Below are positions 10,297 through 18,783 of a stretch of 64,000 nucleotides of DNA, piece by piece (positions within the stretch are counted from its first letter, which is position 1; the number at the start of each line of letters is the position of its first letter). Source of the DNA: Corynebacterium falsenii (GTDB lineage: Bacteria > Actinomycetota > Actinomycetes > Mycobacteriales > Mycobacteriaceae). Made by a program: the position numbers and the translations under genes. The stretch is from positions 868,001-932,000 of the forward strand of contig JVKJ01000005.1 in assembly GCA_001054945.1 (NCBI GenBank), read 5' to 3'. The notes beneath the pieces are model-generated. The model ran no database searches and was not told the DNA's origin. It saw only the letters and a program-made list of their open reading frames with translations.

Positions 10297-11190
10297 GTGG
10301 CTGATAAGTTGAAGAACCTCGTACCCCGTCTCGGCAAGCGCGGACCCCATCGGGTCCTCACCGGTGAGCTGGAATTCGCTGGCATCCCCGGTCGCGTGTA
10401 CACCCCGGAGGAGGGAAAATCCATCCCGGGCGTGGCCTTCGGTCACGACTGGCGCATGGGCGCAGAGGCTTACCACGCGACGATGCGCCACTTGGCCAGC
10501 TGGGGTATCGCCGTCGCCGCACCGGACACGGAAAAGGGCTTCATGCCCAACCATCGTGGCTTCGCCTCCGACTTGGAGACCGCGCTGCAGATTCTGTCCG
10601 GAGTTCGGCTGGGGACGGGTAACGTCCGCGTGAATCCAAACCGCCTCTTCCTCGCTGGAGACGGCATGGGTGGGTCCGCTGCAGTGTTGGCCGCCGCGGA
10701 CCGCGAGGCGCAGGTTGATGGGGATTATGCTTCGGACGCCACTGTGGCTGGCGTCATTTCTGTCTTCCCCGCGGACGCGACCCCGAGCCCCTACGAAGCG
10801 GCGAAGAATGTCATGGCCCCCGGCTTGGTTATCGGCGCCGGCGCCCTGGGTGATACCGCGAAGGGAGACCCACGGCGTCTCGCGGCGAATTGGCAAGGCG
10901 ACGTGGTGTACCGGGAGCTGGAGAAGTCCACGTCGGATGCGTTCCACGAGAACTACCTGCGCAAGTTCGCACTGGGGATGGGACGCCCGGAGTTTGCGAG
11001 CCAGGAGTTGATCCGCGGCTTGATGACGGGCTTTATCCTCGCGGAAACGGATAAGAAGTACCGTGCTTTCCGGTCGGGGGAGGAAAAGGTCAAGGGAACT
11101 AAGTCTATCTCCCAGCTGGAGCTGTTCAAGGATCTTCCGGAGCACAAGGACACCACCACGCTGCTGCAGGAAGTGGCTAACGCGAAGTAG
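10297..11190 (+). CDS. Alpha/beta-hydrolase-fold protein lacking the nucleophile serine
   Basis: 297 residues starting at GTG (VADKLKNLVPRLGKRG). It resembles dienelactone hydrolase or chlorophyllase-type proteins: an oxyanion-like strand GVAFGHDWRMGAEAY, then the expected nucleophile elbow at LFLAGDGMGGSAA. The elbow reads G-D-G-M-G (residues 121-125), so glycine replaces the catalytic Ser/Cys of G-x-S-x-G. No signal peptide or membrane segment. It is the only plus-strand gene in this neighbourhood, divergent from glmS. It may be a non-catalytic fold or use a different residue. Substrate unknown. Confidence 0.8.
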   Translation: MADKLKNLVPRLGKRGPHRVLTGELEFAGIPGRVYTPEEGKSIPGVAFGHDWRMGAEAYHATMRHLASWGIAVAAPDTEKGFMPNHRGFASDLETALQILSGVRLGTGNVRVNPNRLFLAGDGMGGSAAVLAAADREAQVDGDYASDATVAGVISVFPADATPSPYEAAKNVMAPGLVIGAGALGDTAKGDPRRLAANWQGDVVYRELEKSTSDAFHENYLRKFALGMGRPEFASQELIRGLMTGFILAETDKKYRAFRSGEEKVKGTKSISQLELFKDLPEHKDTTTLLQEVANAK

Positions 11191-11241
11191 GTAGCTCGTC
11201 GCTTTCCAGTACGGCGAGCTTAGGGCCCAGTCCCGTCGTGA

Positions 11242-11475
11242 TCAGGTCTCATCGAAAATCGGTGGGGCCTGATTCTTCTTTCCAGGAGCACTGAACTGTT
11301 CGGCTGTGGCTGAGGCTTTCCGTGGCTCAGCCGGAGTATCGAGTGCGTGCTTCAGGCGCAGCTCTTCCAGGAGCTCGGTGTGTTGTTTCAGCTCCTCTTC
11401 GAAAGCAGAGGTCGCCTGTTCTACGGCAGTCATAAATGTGTCCATGATGTTCTGATAGCGCGCATTGTCTACCAC
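11242..11475 (-). CDS. Small helical protein of the ESX-associated cassette, 77 residues
   Basis: Begins MVDNARYQNIMDTFMTAVEQ. The first about 45 residues look like a continuous amphipathic or coiled-coil helix (EEELKQHTELLEELRLKH); the rest is disordered and Pro/Ala/Lys rich. Its start overlaps the end of the 542-residue gene by 7 nt, implying translational coupling. No homologue recognised. Its position and size suggest a partner or chaperone of the upstream products (inference). Confidence 0.65.
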   Translation of the reverse strand: MVDNARYQNIMDTFMTAVEQATSAFEEELKQHTELLEELRLKHALDTPAEPRKASATAEQFSAPGKKNQAPPIFDET

Positions 11476-13097
11476 TGCCCGCTCCTTTCCAGCTTCAGTT
11501 CATCCGGGGCATCCGCCGAAGCAATCATCACCCCGTCGACCTGCAAGCTCGCAGAAGTATGGACCCAAATATCCGGCGCCCAGGTGTGGTCTGCGGCAGT
11601 CTCCATCGGCGGCTCGGGAGGTGCTTGGAGTGGTGCTGGCGGTTCTGGCTGGGGCTGTTCCTCCAGCGGTGGTGCTGCTTCAGGTGCAACAGCTCTATCC
11701 CGAACCTCACGAATCGCCTCCGCCACCTCCTCGGGGACCGAGGGGTGACTTGATTTGTCGAAACCAATCTGCTGGTCAGATGGTTGTTCCTCGGGCGGGC
11801 ACGGGTCCTCGACCACCGGCTCCGGTTCGCAGTGCTTGGGCTCACTCGGCTCCGGTTCGCCCGGCTCAGGTTCACGGTGTTCCGGTTCTGGAGGGCACGA
11901 CTCATCGGCTGGCTCAGCACCGCAGGAGCACGCGCATTCGCAGCTGCACGCCGGCTCGACTTCTGCCGGCTCGATCTCCACGTTGAGGTTCCCCTCCACC
12001 GCGAACTCAGGTGTCGCTGCAAGTTCCACCACGGACGAACTGGTCGGCCCGATTGACACGTCCGGTTCGGCAGACACCTCGGGCGGACAGGACAAGTCCT
12101 CGATGCCTCGAATGAGTTGACTCACCAAGGATGTAAAGCCCTCCCCGATGTGCACCGGCCCCGCGGAGACCGGCGATACCTCTCTTGCAGGTGCCAAGAC
12201 TTCGGTCGGAGTTGCAAGTGGTGCTGCCCAGGCAGGCTGAGTGGGGCAATGCGCAGCTGGCGCATTGTCCAACGGCGGTACGCACTCCTTGGGTGGTTCA
12301 GGAAGCGAGGCAGTGACACACTCGGTGGGCTGGGACAGTTCTGGTTGAGACGCGCACGCGGCGACCGGCTCCTCTGCTGGCGACCCGGTCTCCACACACG
12401 CCGCCGCTTCCTCGGGCACTTCGACGGGATTACCCGATTCCTCGTGGGTTGGAGTTTCCACCACCGGCGGTGTTGTTACACGGTCCGGGCATTCTCCCGG
12501 CGAGGGCTCTGGGGCTCGGCACACCGGTTCGATAGCTTCCCCAAGCGCCTGAGCCGGAATGTGATCGGCGATAGCTTGATCCATGGCAAGACCCAAACAT
12601 TGGTTGCGCACACCGAGGATCTCCCCGATCGTCGCCATCGCAGTTGCCGCGATGCCTTGGCACATTCCATTGGGAGCTCCAGTCACTGAACTGGCCGCAG
12701 CGGCGAGTAATCGTGCCTTGTCTGCAATCCCGGCCACGACCCCCGCACAGTGCGCATCGAGCGATCCCATGACCTCGAGTGCTTGCTGTGTGGATTCCTG
12801 ACAGGCGCACACCTGTCCCTCATGCTCCTGTTGCTGCCCCGCTGCCCGGTCTACGCTCTGAGCCGGCCGATCGTCCCCAATGCCCTGGAGGAAAGACCCA
12901 ATGGATCCGATGCCTTTCGCAATCCCCCTGAGGAGGTCCAGATCCCCGGGGATATCAGCATCCATGATCGAGCCGATGGTCGATAGATCCATCCCCCGGG
13001 TGAATTCTGCCTGAGACTGCGCCGCCCCCGCCGGAGCGCCGAAAGCAGCCAAGCTGGTGATCGCTGCATCGATCTGGAACTGGGTTTGCACACTCAT
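11469..13097 (-). CDS. Cys/Pro/Glu-rich 542-residue protein, candidate type VII substrate
   Basis: Residues 1 to about 185 are predicted mostly helical and Ala/Gly rich (MSVQTQFQIDAAITSLAAFG). Residues about 190-500 form a long P/E/S-rich region with repeats such as EPEPGEPEPSEP. There are 21 cysteines, including the alternating cluster C384-x-C-x-C-x-C-x-C392 and several CPPE units. A globular-looking tail (WAPDIWVHTSASLQVDGVMI) closes the protein. No signal peptide. It overlaps the 108-residue gene by 4 nt (ATGA) and the 77-residue gene by 7 nt, so the three form one coupled operon. A helical N-terminus, no Sec signal and proximity to ESX-4 suggest an Esp-like secreted protein. Function unknown. 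Confidence 0.75.
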   Translation of the reverse strand: MSVQTQFQIDAAITSLAAFGAPAGAAQSQAEFTRGMDLSTIGSIMDADIPGDLDLLRGIAKGIGSIGSFLQGIGDDRPAQSVDRAAGQQQEHEGQVCACQESTQQALEVMGSLDAHCAGVVAGIADKARLLAAAASSVTGAPNGMCQGIAATAMATIGEILGVRNQCLGLAMDQAIADHIPAQALGEAIEPVCRAPEPSPGECPDRVTTPPVVETPTHEESGNPVEVPEEAAACVETGSPAEEPVAACASQPELSQPTECVTASLPEPPKECVPPLDNAPAAHCPTQPAWAAPLATPTEVLAPAREVSPVSAGPVHIGEGFTSLVSQLIRGIEDLSCPPEVSAEPDVSIGPTSSSVVELAATPEFAVEGNLNVEIEPAEVEPACSCECACSCGAEPADESCPPEPEHREPEPGEPEPSEPKHCEPEPVVEDPCPPEEQPSDQQIGFDKSSHPSVPEEVAEAIREVRDRAVAPEAAPPLEEQPQPEPPAPLQAPPEPPMETAADHTWAPDIWVHTSASLQVDGVMIASADAPDELKLERSGQW

Positions 13098-13420
13098 GAC
13101 GCCCCGCCCTTCGTCGACGAAGTCAGTGCCGTGCCGCTCTCCAGATCCGCCGCCGCAATGGTCCGGATCAAGCTCCCCGCCGAGTCAGCCGCTTCAGCTA
13201 ATTGGCGTGCCCTCGCGCGCCTGACCTCGTGGACGCGCGTACGCGCGGCTGCGAGCCGTGCCGCCTGAGCGTACAAACCCGGTCCAAAAACTCCTATCGG
13301 AATGGGCGGGGCGCTGCCTCCCAGCGCCGCCAGCCAATCCTCCTGCGCTCGCCGTAGGTCGCCCGCCTGCGCGGACGCTGATTGCGGATCAGTGTCCAGA
13401 TAACCGCCGTTCACTCCCAC
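13094..13420 (-). CDS. EspC/DUF2580-like helical protein, 108 residues
   Basis: First gene of the cassette. It has two predicted helices around a Pro/Gly turn (PPIPIGVFGPGLYAQ). The second helix is Ala/Arg rich and ends TIAAADLESGTAL, resembling the tail of ESX-1 EspC/DUF2580 proteins (A-x(n)-Y-x(3)-D) but with L in place of Y. There is no strict WXG motif, although EDWLAALGGS has W and G in a similar region. It overlaps the next gene by 4 nt. Assignment to the EspC-like group is inference from pattern, not from a search. Confidence 0.55.
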   Translation of the reverse strand: MGVNGGYLDTDPQSASAQAGDLRRAQEDWLAALGGSAPPIPIGVFGPGLYAQAARLAAARTRVHEVRRARARQLAEAADSAGSLIRTIAAADLESGTALTSSTKGGAS

Positions 13421-13510
13421 TCCCCGGTCTTATCGTTGGTTTCTCCACCTCCAATAGACCGTGGAAGCGCACGTTTGGTTCACACCTTTTCCCCGCCGCG
13501 CGGGTGGCGT

Positions 13511-14854
13511 CTATACCTCTGCGACCACCGCAGCCAACTGACCAGCGATCCGGCGGGCGGAATCCGGATCCGCGGCCTCGACCATCACGCGGAACAACTC
13601 CTCCGTCCCCGAGGGGCGCAACAGAACACGACCGGTATCACCCAGCTCCTCCTCGGCCGTCGCAACGGCAGCTTTGACCTTGGCATCGCCGAGGATCTTG
13701 GACTTGTCTGGCACAGGTACGTTGATCAACGTCTGCGGCAGCACGGTCATGGCCGAGGCCAGCTCGCTGAGGCTCTTGTCCGTCTCCGCCATCCGGGACA
13801 TCAGCCGCAGGCCAGTCAGGGTGCCATCGCCGGTCGTTCCATGCTCGGGCATCACGATATGCCCCGACTGTTCGCCGCCCAGGGCGAAGTCCCGCGCACG
13901 CAATTCGGCCAGGACGTAGCGGTCGCCCACCTTGGTTTCCACCATGTCGATCCCGTGCTCTCGCATCGCCAACTTCAGGCCCAGGTTCGACATGACGGTC
14001 GCGACCAGCGTGTTGTTCTTCAGTTCCCCGCGTTCCTTCATTCCCAGCGCGAGGATGGCCATGATCTGGTCGCCATCGACCACGTTGCCCTCGGAGTCCA
14101 CAGCCAAACAGCGATCCGCATCGCCGTCGTGAGCAAGACCCAAGTCCGCCCCGTGTTCGGTTACGGCCTTCTGGATGACCTCAATGTGTGTCGAGCCCAC
14201 TCCATCGTTGATGTTGTAGGCATTTGGTTCGTCGTGGATCGCGACCACGTCCGCGCCCGCGGCTCGGTAGGCCTCCGGAGCGGCGGTGAAGGCCGCGCCG
14301 TTCGCGCAATCCACCACCACGCGAATCCCGTCCAGGGGAACGGGCACCGCGCGCCCCAAGTGCCGCACGTAGCGGTCCAGCGCATCCTGTGATTCATCCA
14401 CGATCCGGCCGATGCCCGCGCCCGTCGGGCCATGATCCTCCAGGTCTTCCATGGCGGCCTCGATCTCATCCTCGATCGAATCATCCAGCTTGTGCCCGCC
14501 CGCGGCGAAGAACTTGATGCCGTTGTCGGGCATCGGATTGTGGGAGGCGGAGATCATTACCCCCATGTCCGCGCCCATGTCCGCGGTGAGGAAGGCCACG
14601 GCCGGAGTGGGGAGGACGCCAACGTTCAGCACATCCACTCCCTGCGAGGACATGCCTGCGCTCAGTGCCGCGGTGAGCATCTCCCCCGAGACACGGGGAT
14701 CGCGCCCCACCACCGCGGTCGGCCTTCGCTGGGTGGAGGCCTCGCCATCAGTCAGGACTCGCGCGGCCGCCGCGCCGAGTCGCATTGCCAGTGGCGCGGT
14801 CAGTTTTTGATTGGCCAGACCGCGCACTCCATCAGTGCCGAACAGTTTTCCCAT
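13511..14854 (-). CDS. glmM: Phosphoglucosamine mutase
   Basis: 447 residues; interconverts glucosamine-6-P and glucosamine-1-P, the step after GlmS. Active-site phosphoserine lies in [14 protein letters not shown], the metal loop is DGDADRC, and the sugar-phosphate loop [14 protein letters not shown] is near the C-terminus. Start ATG 14854 ([12 protein letters not shown]) was chosen over TTG 14863. There is no ribosome-binding site; TAAGCT 8 nt upstream suggests leaderless transcription. The 3' end sits next to a copy of the dispersed GGTGGCGTCY motif (13503-13512). Confidence 0.96.
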   Translation of the reverse strand: MGKLFGTDGVRGLANQKLTAPLAMRLGAAAARVLTDGEASTQRRPTAVVGRDPRVSGEMLTAALSAGMSSQGVDVLNVGVLPTPAVAFLTADMGADMGVMISASHNPMPDNGIKFFAAGGHKLDDSIEDEIEAAMEDLEDHGPTGAGIGRIVDESQDALDRYVRHLGRAVPVPLDGIRVVVDCANGAAFTAAPEAYRAAGADVVAIHDEPNAYNINDGVGSTHIEVIQKAVTEHGADLGLAHDGDADRCLAVDSEGNVVDGDQIMAILALGMKERGELKNNTLVATVMSNLGLKLAMREHGIDMVETKVGDRYVLAELRARDFALGGEQSGHIVMPEHGTTGDGTLTGLRLMSRMAETDKSLSELASAMTVLPQTLINVPVPDKSKILGDAKVKAAVATAEEELGDTGRVLLRPSGTEELFRVMVEAADPDSARRIAGQLAAVVAEV

Positions 14855-14862
14855 GGGGGACA

Positions 14863-14868
14863 AGCTTA
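14863..14868 (-). promoter_or_regulatory. Candidate -10 element for leaderless glmM
   Basis: Minus-strand TAAGCT ends 8 nt before ATG 14854, and no purine-rich ribosome-binding site intervenes (spacer is C-rich). Confidence 0.35.
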
Positions 14869-14930
14869 CCTACTGGTGCGGCAATCTCTGCGCTCTGCAT
14901 CCGGCATGCCAGCGCGACATCTGATGGCGA

Positions 14931-16520
14931 TTACCAGCGCCGGTCGGCCTGATCGAAGAACTCGCGTTCGTAAATGCAGGCATTCAGGTAGGCCTCTGTC
15001 GCTCGGTCGCGCTCCTGCTCACCAGCAGCCTCCAGTGCCTGCTCCACCCGCTGAATGGCAGCCTCGGCCTCCTTCAGGAAGTCCTGGTCACCGTAGGTAT
15101 CCAGCCAGGGCTTGAACAGATGCTCGGGGTGATTGTCCGCGATCAAGTCCTGGCCGATTTCCGCATATAGCCAGAAGCACGGAAGCACAGCCGCCACCCC
15201 GCACGCGTATGTCTCCACGGCAGTGGATGCGACCAAGAAGTTGGTGTAGGCCATCGTCACCGGCGACGGGGCGGCTGGGGAACGGGTGGCGTCCCCCTCC
15301 CCCTTCTTCGCCAGCCAGTCCCGGTGAAGCTCGGCCTCCACGGCAATGCATCCCGCGGCACTCTGTGCCCACCCGATCTGGCCGTCGGCATCCGGCGCGA
15401 GGGTGGACAACGTCGCCAGCGCGCGAGAGTAGCGGTTCAGGTACATCGCATCTTGAGAGAGGTAGAAGTCGAAGTCCTCCTCGGGCAGTGTGCCCGCGCG
15501 GAGGCCCCGGATGAAGGGGAGATTCATGATGTCGTCCCACACTTGTCCGGTCAGCTCCCAGAGGCGTTCGGTGTGTGGCCCGGCGGGCTTCAAGGTCGGC
15601 GTGGGAGCCTTCGCGTAGCCCTCGCCAAGGGGAAGCTCACCGGTGAGGTGGGGCCAGACGCGGGAACTGGCGGCAGCCTCGAGCCGGCGCGCGCGATGGG
15701 AGTGGTCGATCGGGCCTGACCCCTGTCCGTCCCCCACGTGCAACTCGTCGGCGTGACTGATCGCCTCATGGAGCCACCGGGTCGACCAGTTCAGCGCGTC
15801 CTGTGCGCTATCTCCCCTGGCTAGGCGCGTTGCTAGCGCGGAAGAGAGGGAGCATCCGGTCCCGTGGGTGTTCGTGGTATCCACCCTTTGGGACGCCACC
15901 CGGCTCGTCGTGCCATCTGGCTCCACGACAGCATTGTCGGCCTGAGAACCGTCGAGGTGGCCGCCCTTGACGATCACGATGACGTCCTTGTCCTTGGCCA
16001 GCGGCTTAGCCTGGTCGATGGCCTCCTCCAAAGTGGTGGCCTCGGGCTGGCCGGTGAGGACGGCGAGCTCCGGCAGATTCGGGGTGATCACATCGGTGCA
16101 GCCAATGAAGTCGCGCACAGCCTCCTCCGCGTCTTCGTCCAAGAGGCGGTCACCCGAGCTGGCCACCATGACCGGGTCAAAGACAATGACGGGAGGCCGG
16201 TGGTCGGTGAGGGTATTCTTCACGGTCTCCACGGTGCGGGAGTCGGAGAGCATGCCGATCTTCACGGCGTCGACGGTGACATCGCTAAACACCGATGCGA
16301 ATTGCTTCTTCAGAAAGTCCTGATCCACGGGCAGCACAGCCTGCACCCCGTGGGTGTTCTGCGCTACCAATGCGGTGATGACGCTCAGGCCGAATCCCCC
16401 AGCGGCAGTAATCGACTTCAGGTCTGCTTGCTGCCCTGCCCCTCCGGTTGGGTCGGTCCCCGCGATGGAGAGGACGCGGGGGATAGCGGCGCCCTGGTCA
16501 GCGGCGCGGTGAGTGTTCAT
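14931..16520 (-). CDS. thiD-tenA: ThiD-TenA fusion: HMP(-P) kinase and aminopyrimidine hydrolase
   Basis: 529-residue bifunctional thiamine enzyme. Residues about 12-270 are ThiD (VLSIAGTDPTGGAGQQADLK; THGTGCSLSSALA), phosphorylating hydroxymethylpyrimidine. Residues about 300-529 are TenA (thiaminase II): DFDFYLSQDAMYLNRYSRAL, nucleophile Cys in VLPCFWLYAE and the terminal glutamate in IYEREFFDQ. TenA salvages pyrimidine from degraded thiamine. The same domain order is known in yeast Thi20. Ribosome-binding site AGGAG lies 7 nt upstream of ATG. It sits between glmM and rpsI, where mycobacteria have no such gene. I see no TPP riboswitch; a palindromic operator lies upstream instead. Confidence 0.95.
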   Translation of the reverse strand: MNTHRAADQGAAIPRVLSIAGTDPTGGAGQQADLKSITAAGGFGLSVITALVAQNTHGVQAVLPVDQDFLKKQFASVFSDVTVDAVKIGMLSDSRTVETVKNTLTDHRPPVIVFDPVMVASSGDRLLDEDAEEAVRDFIGCTDVITPNLPELAVLTGQPEATTLEEAIDQAKPLAKDKDVIVIVKGGHLDGSQADNAVVEPDGTTSRVASQRVDTTNTHGTGCSLSSALATRLARGDSAQDALNWSTRWLHEAISHADELHVGDGQGSGPIDHSHRARRLEAAASSRVWPHLTGELPLGEGYAKAPTPTLKPAGPHTERLWELTGQVWDDIMNLPFIRGLRAGTLPEEDFDFYLSQDAMYLNRYSRALATLSTLAPDADGQIGWAQSAAGCIAVEAELHRDWLAKKGEGDATRSPAAPSPVTMAYTNFLVASTAVETYACGVAAVLPCFWLYAEIGQDLIADNHPEHLFKPWLDTYGDQDFLKEAEAAIQRVEQALEAAGEQERDRATEAYLNACIYEREFFDQADRRW

Positions 16521-16538
16521 GTCTCAATCTCCTTCATT

Positions 16539-16560
16539 GTTGATTGTTCTTACAATCAAC
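16539..16560 (-). promoter_or_regulatory. Operator-like palindrome upstream of thiD-tenA
   Basis: Perfect 9-bp arms GTTGATTGT / ACAATCAAC separated by 4 nt, 18 bp upstream of the thiD ATG. On the minus strand the centre contains TAAGAA, preceded 16 nt upstream by TTGCCA, so the palindrome may overlap a -10 box. The repressor is unknown. Confidence 0.5.
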
Positions 16561-16600
16561 CTTGGCACTGCAAGGCGGGAAGGAAAACACCACCCTTAAC

Positions 16601-16639
16601 AAAAACACCCTCTTCCCACCGAGTGATGGGAAGAGGGTG
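16601..16639 (-). terminator. Rho-independent terminator of rplM-rpsI
   Basis: Perfect 13-bp stem CACCCTCTTCCCA / TGGGAAGAGGGTG with an 8-nt loop, followed on the minus strand by TTTTT. It lies 22 bp after the rpsI stop. Confidence 0.92.
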
Positions 16640-16661
16640 CGTACACGCCAAACAGTAAGAT

Positions 16662-17207
16662 TTAGCGCTTGGAGTACTGAGGCGCACGACGTGCCTTGTG
16701 CAGGCCAGCCTTCTTGCGCTCGACCGCGCGAGCGTCGCGGGTCAGGAATCCTGCCTTCTTGAGCTCAGTGCGCTCTGCAGGGTTGTACTTGTTCAGGGCC
16801 CGGGCGATAGCCAGACGCATCGCACCGGCCTGGCCGGATGGGCCGCCACCGTTCAGGTTGGCCTGAATGTCGAACTGGCCTTCGCGCTCCAGCAGGACCA
16901 GTGGGGCCTTGATCAGCTGCTGGTGCAGCTTGTTGGGGAAGTACTCCTCCAGGGTGCGGCCGTTGCAGGTGAACTCGCCGGAACCCTGCACCATACGGAC
17001 GCGAACCACAGCCTCCTTGCGGCGACCAACCGTCTGGATGGTGCCTTCGAAGGTCACGGGTGCGGCGGCAGCTGCTTCCTCTGGCTCGTTCTCAGATGCC
17101 ATGGAATCGCCGATGGTGGCAACGAATTCCTCGTTGACAGCCTCAGCGGAGGTGTACTCGCCGTCGAAGTTCTCTTCAGCTTGAGCGTTCTCGTTGTACT
17201 CAGTCAT
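16662..17207 (-). CDS. rpsI: 30S ribosomal protein S9
   Basis: 181 residues. The S9 core starts near residue 52 ([20 protein letters not shown]) and ends with the conserved APQYSKR tail that reaches the P-site tRNA. The first about 50 residues are an acidic, Ala-rich extension ([17 protein letters not shown]) typical of corynebacterial S9. The ATG overlaps the rplM stop by one base (TAATG), implying coupled translation. Confidence 0.97.
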   Translation of the reverse strand: MTEYNENAQAEENFDGEYTSAEAVNEEFVATIGDSMASENEPEEAAAAAPVTFEGTIQTVGRRKEAVVRVRMVQGSGEFTCNGRTLEEYFPNKLHQQLIKAPLVLLEREGQFDIQANLNGGGPSGQAGAMRLAIARALNKYNPAERTELKKAGFLTRDARAVERKKAGLHKARRAPQYSKR

Positions 17208-17650
17208 TACTGTGCCACCTGCTTGATCTCGTAGGTCTCAGGCTTCTGGGACTGGAAGGTGTGCTCCTCGCCAGCGAAGACGTGCAGCTTCTTGACGGAA
17301 GCGCGGGAGAGCTTGTTGCTCGGCATCATGCCGGCGACTGCCTCTTCCACGACGCGCTCTGGGTTCAGCTCCAGGGAGCGACCGAGGGTCATGGACTTCA
17401 GACCACCCGGGTAACCGGAGTGGCGGTACCGCATCTCGCGATCGCGCTTGTTGGAGGAGATGTGAACCTTGTCGGCGTTGATGATGATGACGTGGTCACC
17501 GCAGTCAACGTTGGGTGCGTAGTAAGGCTTCTTCTTGCCGCGCAGCAGATCAGCTGCGGTCACAGCAAGACGACCCAGCACCACGTCAGCGGCGTCGATG
17601 ACGTACCACTTACGGGTAATGTCACCGCTCTTGGGGTGGAAAGTAGTCAC
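17207..17650 (-). CDS. rplM: 50S ribosomal protein L13
   Basis: 147 residues, starting [19 protein letters not shown] from a GTG codon with AAGGAGT upstream. Contains [17 protein letters not shown] and the conserved [13 protein letters not shown]. First gene of rplM-rpsI. Confidence 0.97.
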   Translation of the reverse strand: MTTFHPKSGDITRKWYVIDAADVVLGRLAVTAADLLRGKKKPYYAPNVDCGDHVIIINADKVHISSNKRDREMRYRHSGYPGGLKSMTLGRSLELNPERVVEEAVAGMMPSNKLSRASVKKLHVFAGEEHTFQSQKPETYEIKQVAQ

Positions 17651-17995
17651 GTGGGACTCCTTAGGTCTCTTAATTGGAACTGCCAGCCAGAGCGCTACCC
17701 CCTTTGTGCGCGGGCCATTCAGCTACTCTGCGGTGAACCGAGCTCGGCATACACTCTCACTCGTTCTCCGCTGGCGCTGAACCGCGTATCTCACATCAGG
17801 AGTGCCCGCGGCGGCCGGTGGTGACCCGCGGACAACTTATGCAACCTGGCATACCTTACTCGCTGCCTGCTCAGCGACCAAATGAGTCTCACCTCGCCCG
17901 CGTGAGTTGCCCACACCAAAAGCGGACCCGCCGAATGGCAGGCCCGCTCAGTCGTGTGAAACGCTGTGCTGCTTCGCGTGCGTTAAGCCAAGCCG
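17651..17995. other. Intergenic region upstream of rplM (345 bp)
   Basis: Contains the rplM ribosome-binding site, presumably its promoter, and the terminator of the esx genes at its right end. I could not assign a confident -35/-10 pair, and no ORF looks real. Confidence 0.6.
17921..17948 (-). terminator. Terminator of the esx gene pair
   Basis: 12-bp stem (AGCGGGCCTGCC with GGCGGGTCCGCT on the minus strand, two G-U pairs), 4-nt loop, then TTTTGG. It lies 47 bp beyond the last esx stop. Confidence 0.75.
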
Positions 17996-18277
17996 CTACG
18001 CCCAGCTCTGTGCCGCGCTGTTGTTGATCTGACTCATGCGATTGTTCGCCTCATGAACCGCGGTGCTGGTCTGCCGCAGAATCTCGTTCAGCTCCGCCGC
18101 CGACTCATCCCACTTACGCTGAGCAGCGTTGTACGCATCTGCCGAGGCGCCCTCCCAGTCCGCCACCAGCGGCTTCAGATAGTTACGCAGATCATCCAGC
18201 AGCCCGTTCAAGGTTCCGGCGCTGGCGTTCATCTCATCGGCATGCCCTGCGATTGCGGAAAAGTTGTAGTGAATCAT
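17996..18277 (-). CDS. WXG100 protein, EsxT-like (ESX-4)
   Basis: 93-residue helical-hairpin type VII substrate with the WEG motif in the turn (VADWEGASADAYNAAQRKW). It pairs with the neighbouring WXG100 protein 32 bp upstream, as EsxT/EsxU do in M. tuberculosis, where the order esxT-esxU-Rv3446c-eccC4 is the same. Ribosome-binding site GGGGGA, 3 nt before ATG. Secreted as a heterodimer by the EccC-driven machine (family knowledge). Confidence 0.93.
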   Translation of the reverse strand: MIHYNFSAIAGHADEMNASAGTLNGLLDDLRNYLKPLVADWEGASADAYNAAQRKWDESAAELNEILRQTSTAVHEANNRMSQINNSAAQSWA

Positions 18278-18309
18278 CAGTCCCCCTTCAAAGTAACCGG
18301 CACAACGCG

Positions 18310-18597
18310 CTAGTTGAACGCGCCGCGGTTTTCGGATTCGGTGTTCGCAAATGCCTGAGAGTTCGCACGGATGTTCTCCGCGATGCTGGTCAGCGCCTCA
18401 GACAGATTCTTCGCGCTGGTGTTCCAGCGATCCATCGTCCCGGCGAAAGACCCCTGAGCCTCGCCCTTCCAACTGCCGGCGGTCTCCTCCACCAGTGCCG
18501 TCAGCCGGCGCAACTCCGCCCGGATCTGATCATTGACCGTGTCCACGTGGCCCGCAGCGGAATCCATCGTGGCAATCGTTGTTTGAAAATTCGCCAT
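18310..18597 (-). CDS. WXG100 protein, EsxU-like (ESX-4)
   Basis: 95 residues with turn motif GSWKGEAQGSF between two helices. The C-terminal stretch (SIAENIRANSQAF) occupies the place of the secretion signal, but I do not see a strict Y-x-x-x-D/E. First gene of the esx pair. GGGGGAG lies directly before ATG, an unusually short spacing. Confidence 0.93.
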   Translation of the reverse strand: MANFQTTIATMDSAAGHVDTVNDQIRAELRRLTALVEETAGSWKGEAQGSFAGTMDRWNTSAKNLSEALTSIAENIRANSQAFANTESENRGAFN

Positions 18598-18692
18598 CTC
18601 CCCCTTCTTCCCCAGGTCCCCGACCTGATTCTCAAAGAAAATCTTCCGATTCAGTGCCTGCGCCGCCTATACCGCGGCGCGCGCACTCACTG

Positions 18693-18723
18693 TTATTAGA
18701 CCGCCAGAACCACAAAATGGTTC
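18693..18723 (-). promoter_or_regulatory. Candidate esx promoter with inverted repeat
   Basis: GAACCA-N5-TGGTTC (18707-18723) lies just upstream on the minus strand of an AT-rich TCTAATAA (18693-18700) that could be the -10. The repeat would cover the -35 region, so a repressor or activator site is possible. Confidence 0.35.
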
Positions 18724-18783
18724 ACACAATCTTTTCCACCTTTTTCGTCTTTTCGCGGTCCCCGCAGACCCCGGTCTTCGCAC

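Noticed and set aside
16521..16600. TPP riboswitch upstream of thiD-tenA
   Set aside because: No THI-box sequence (CTGAGA/ACCTGATC-type) and the leader is too short. Only the palindrome is present.
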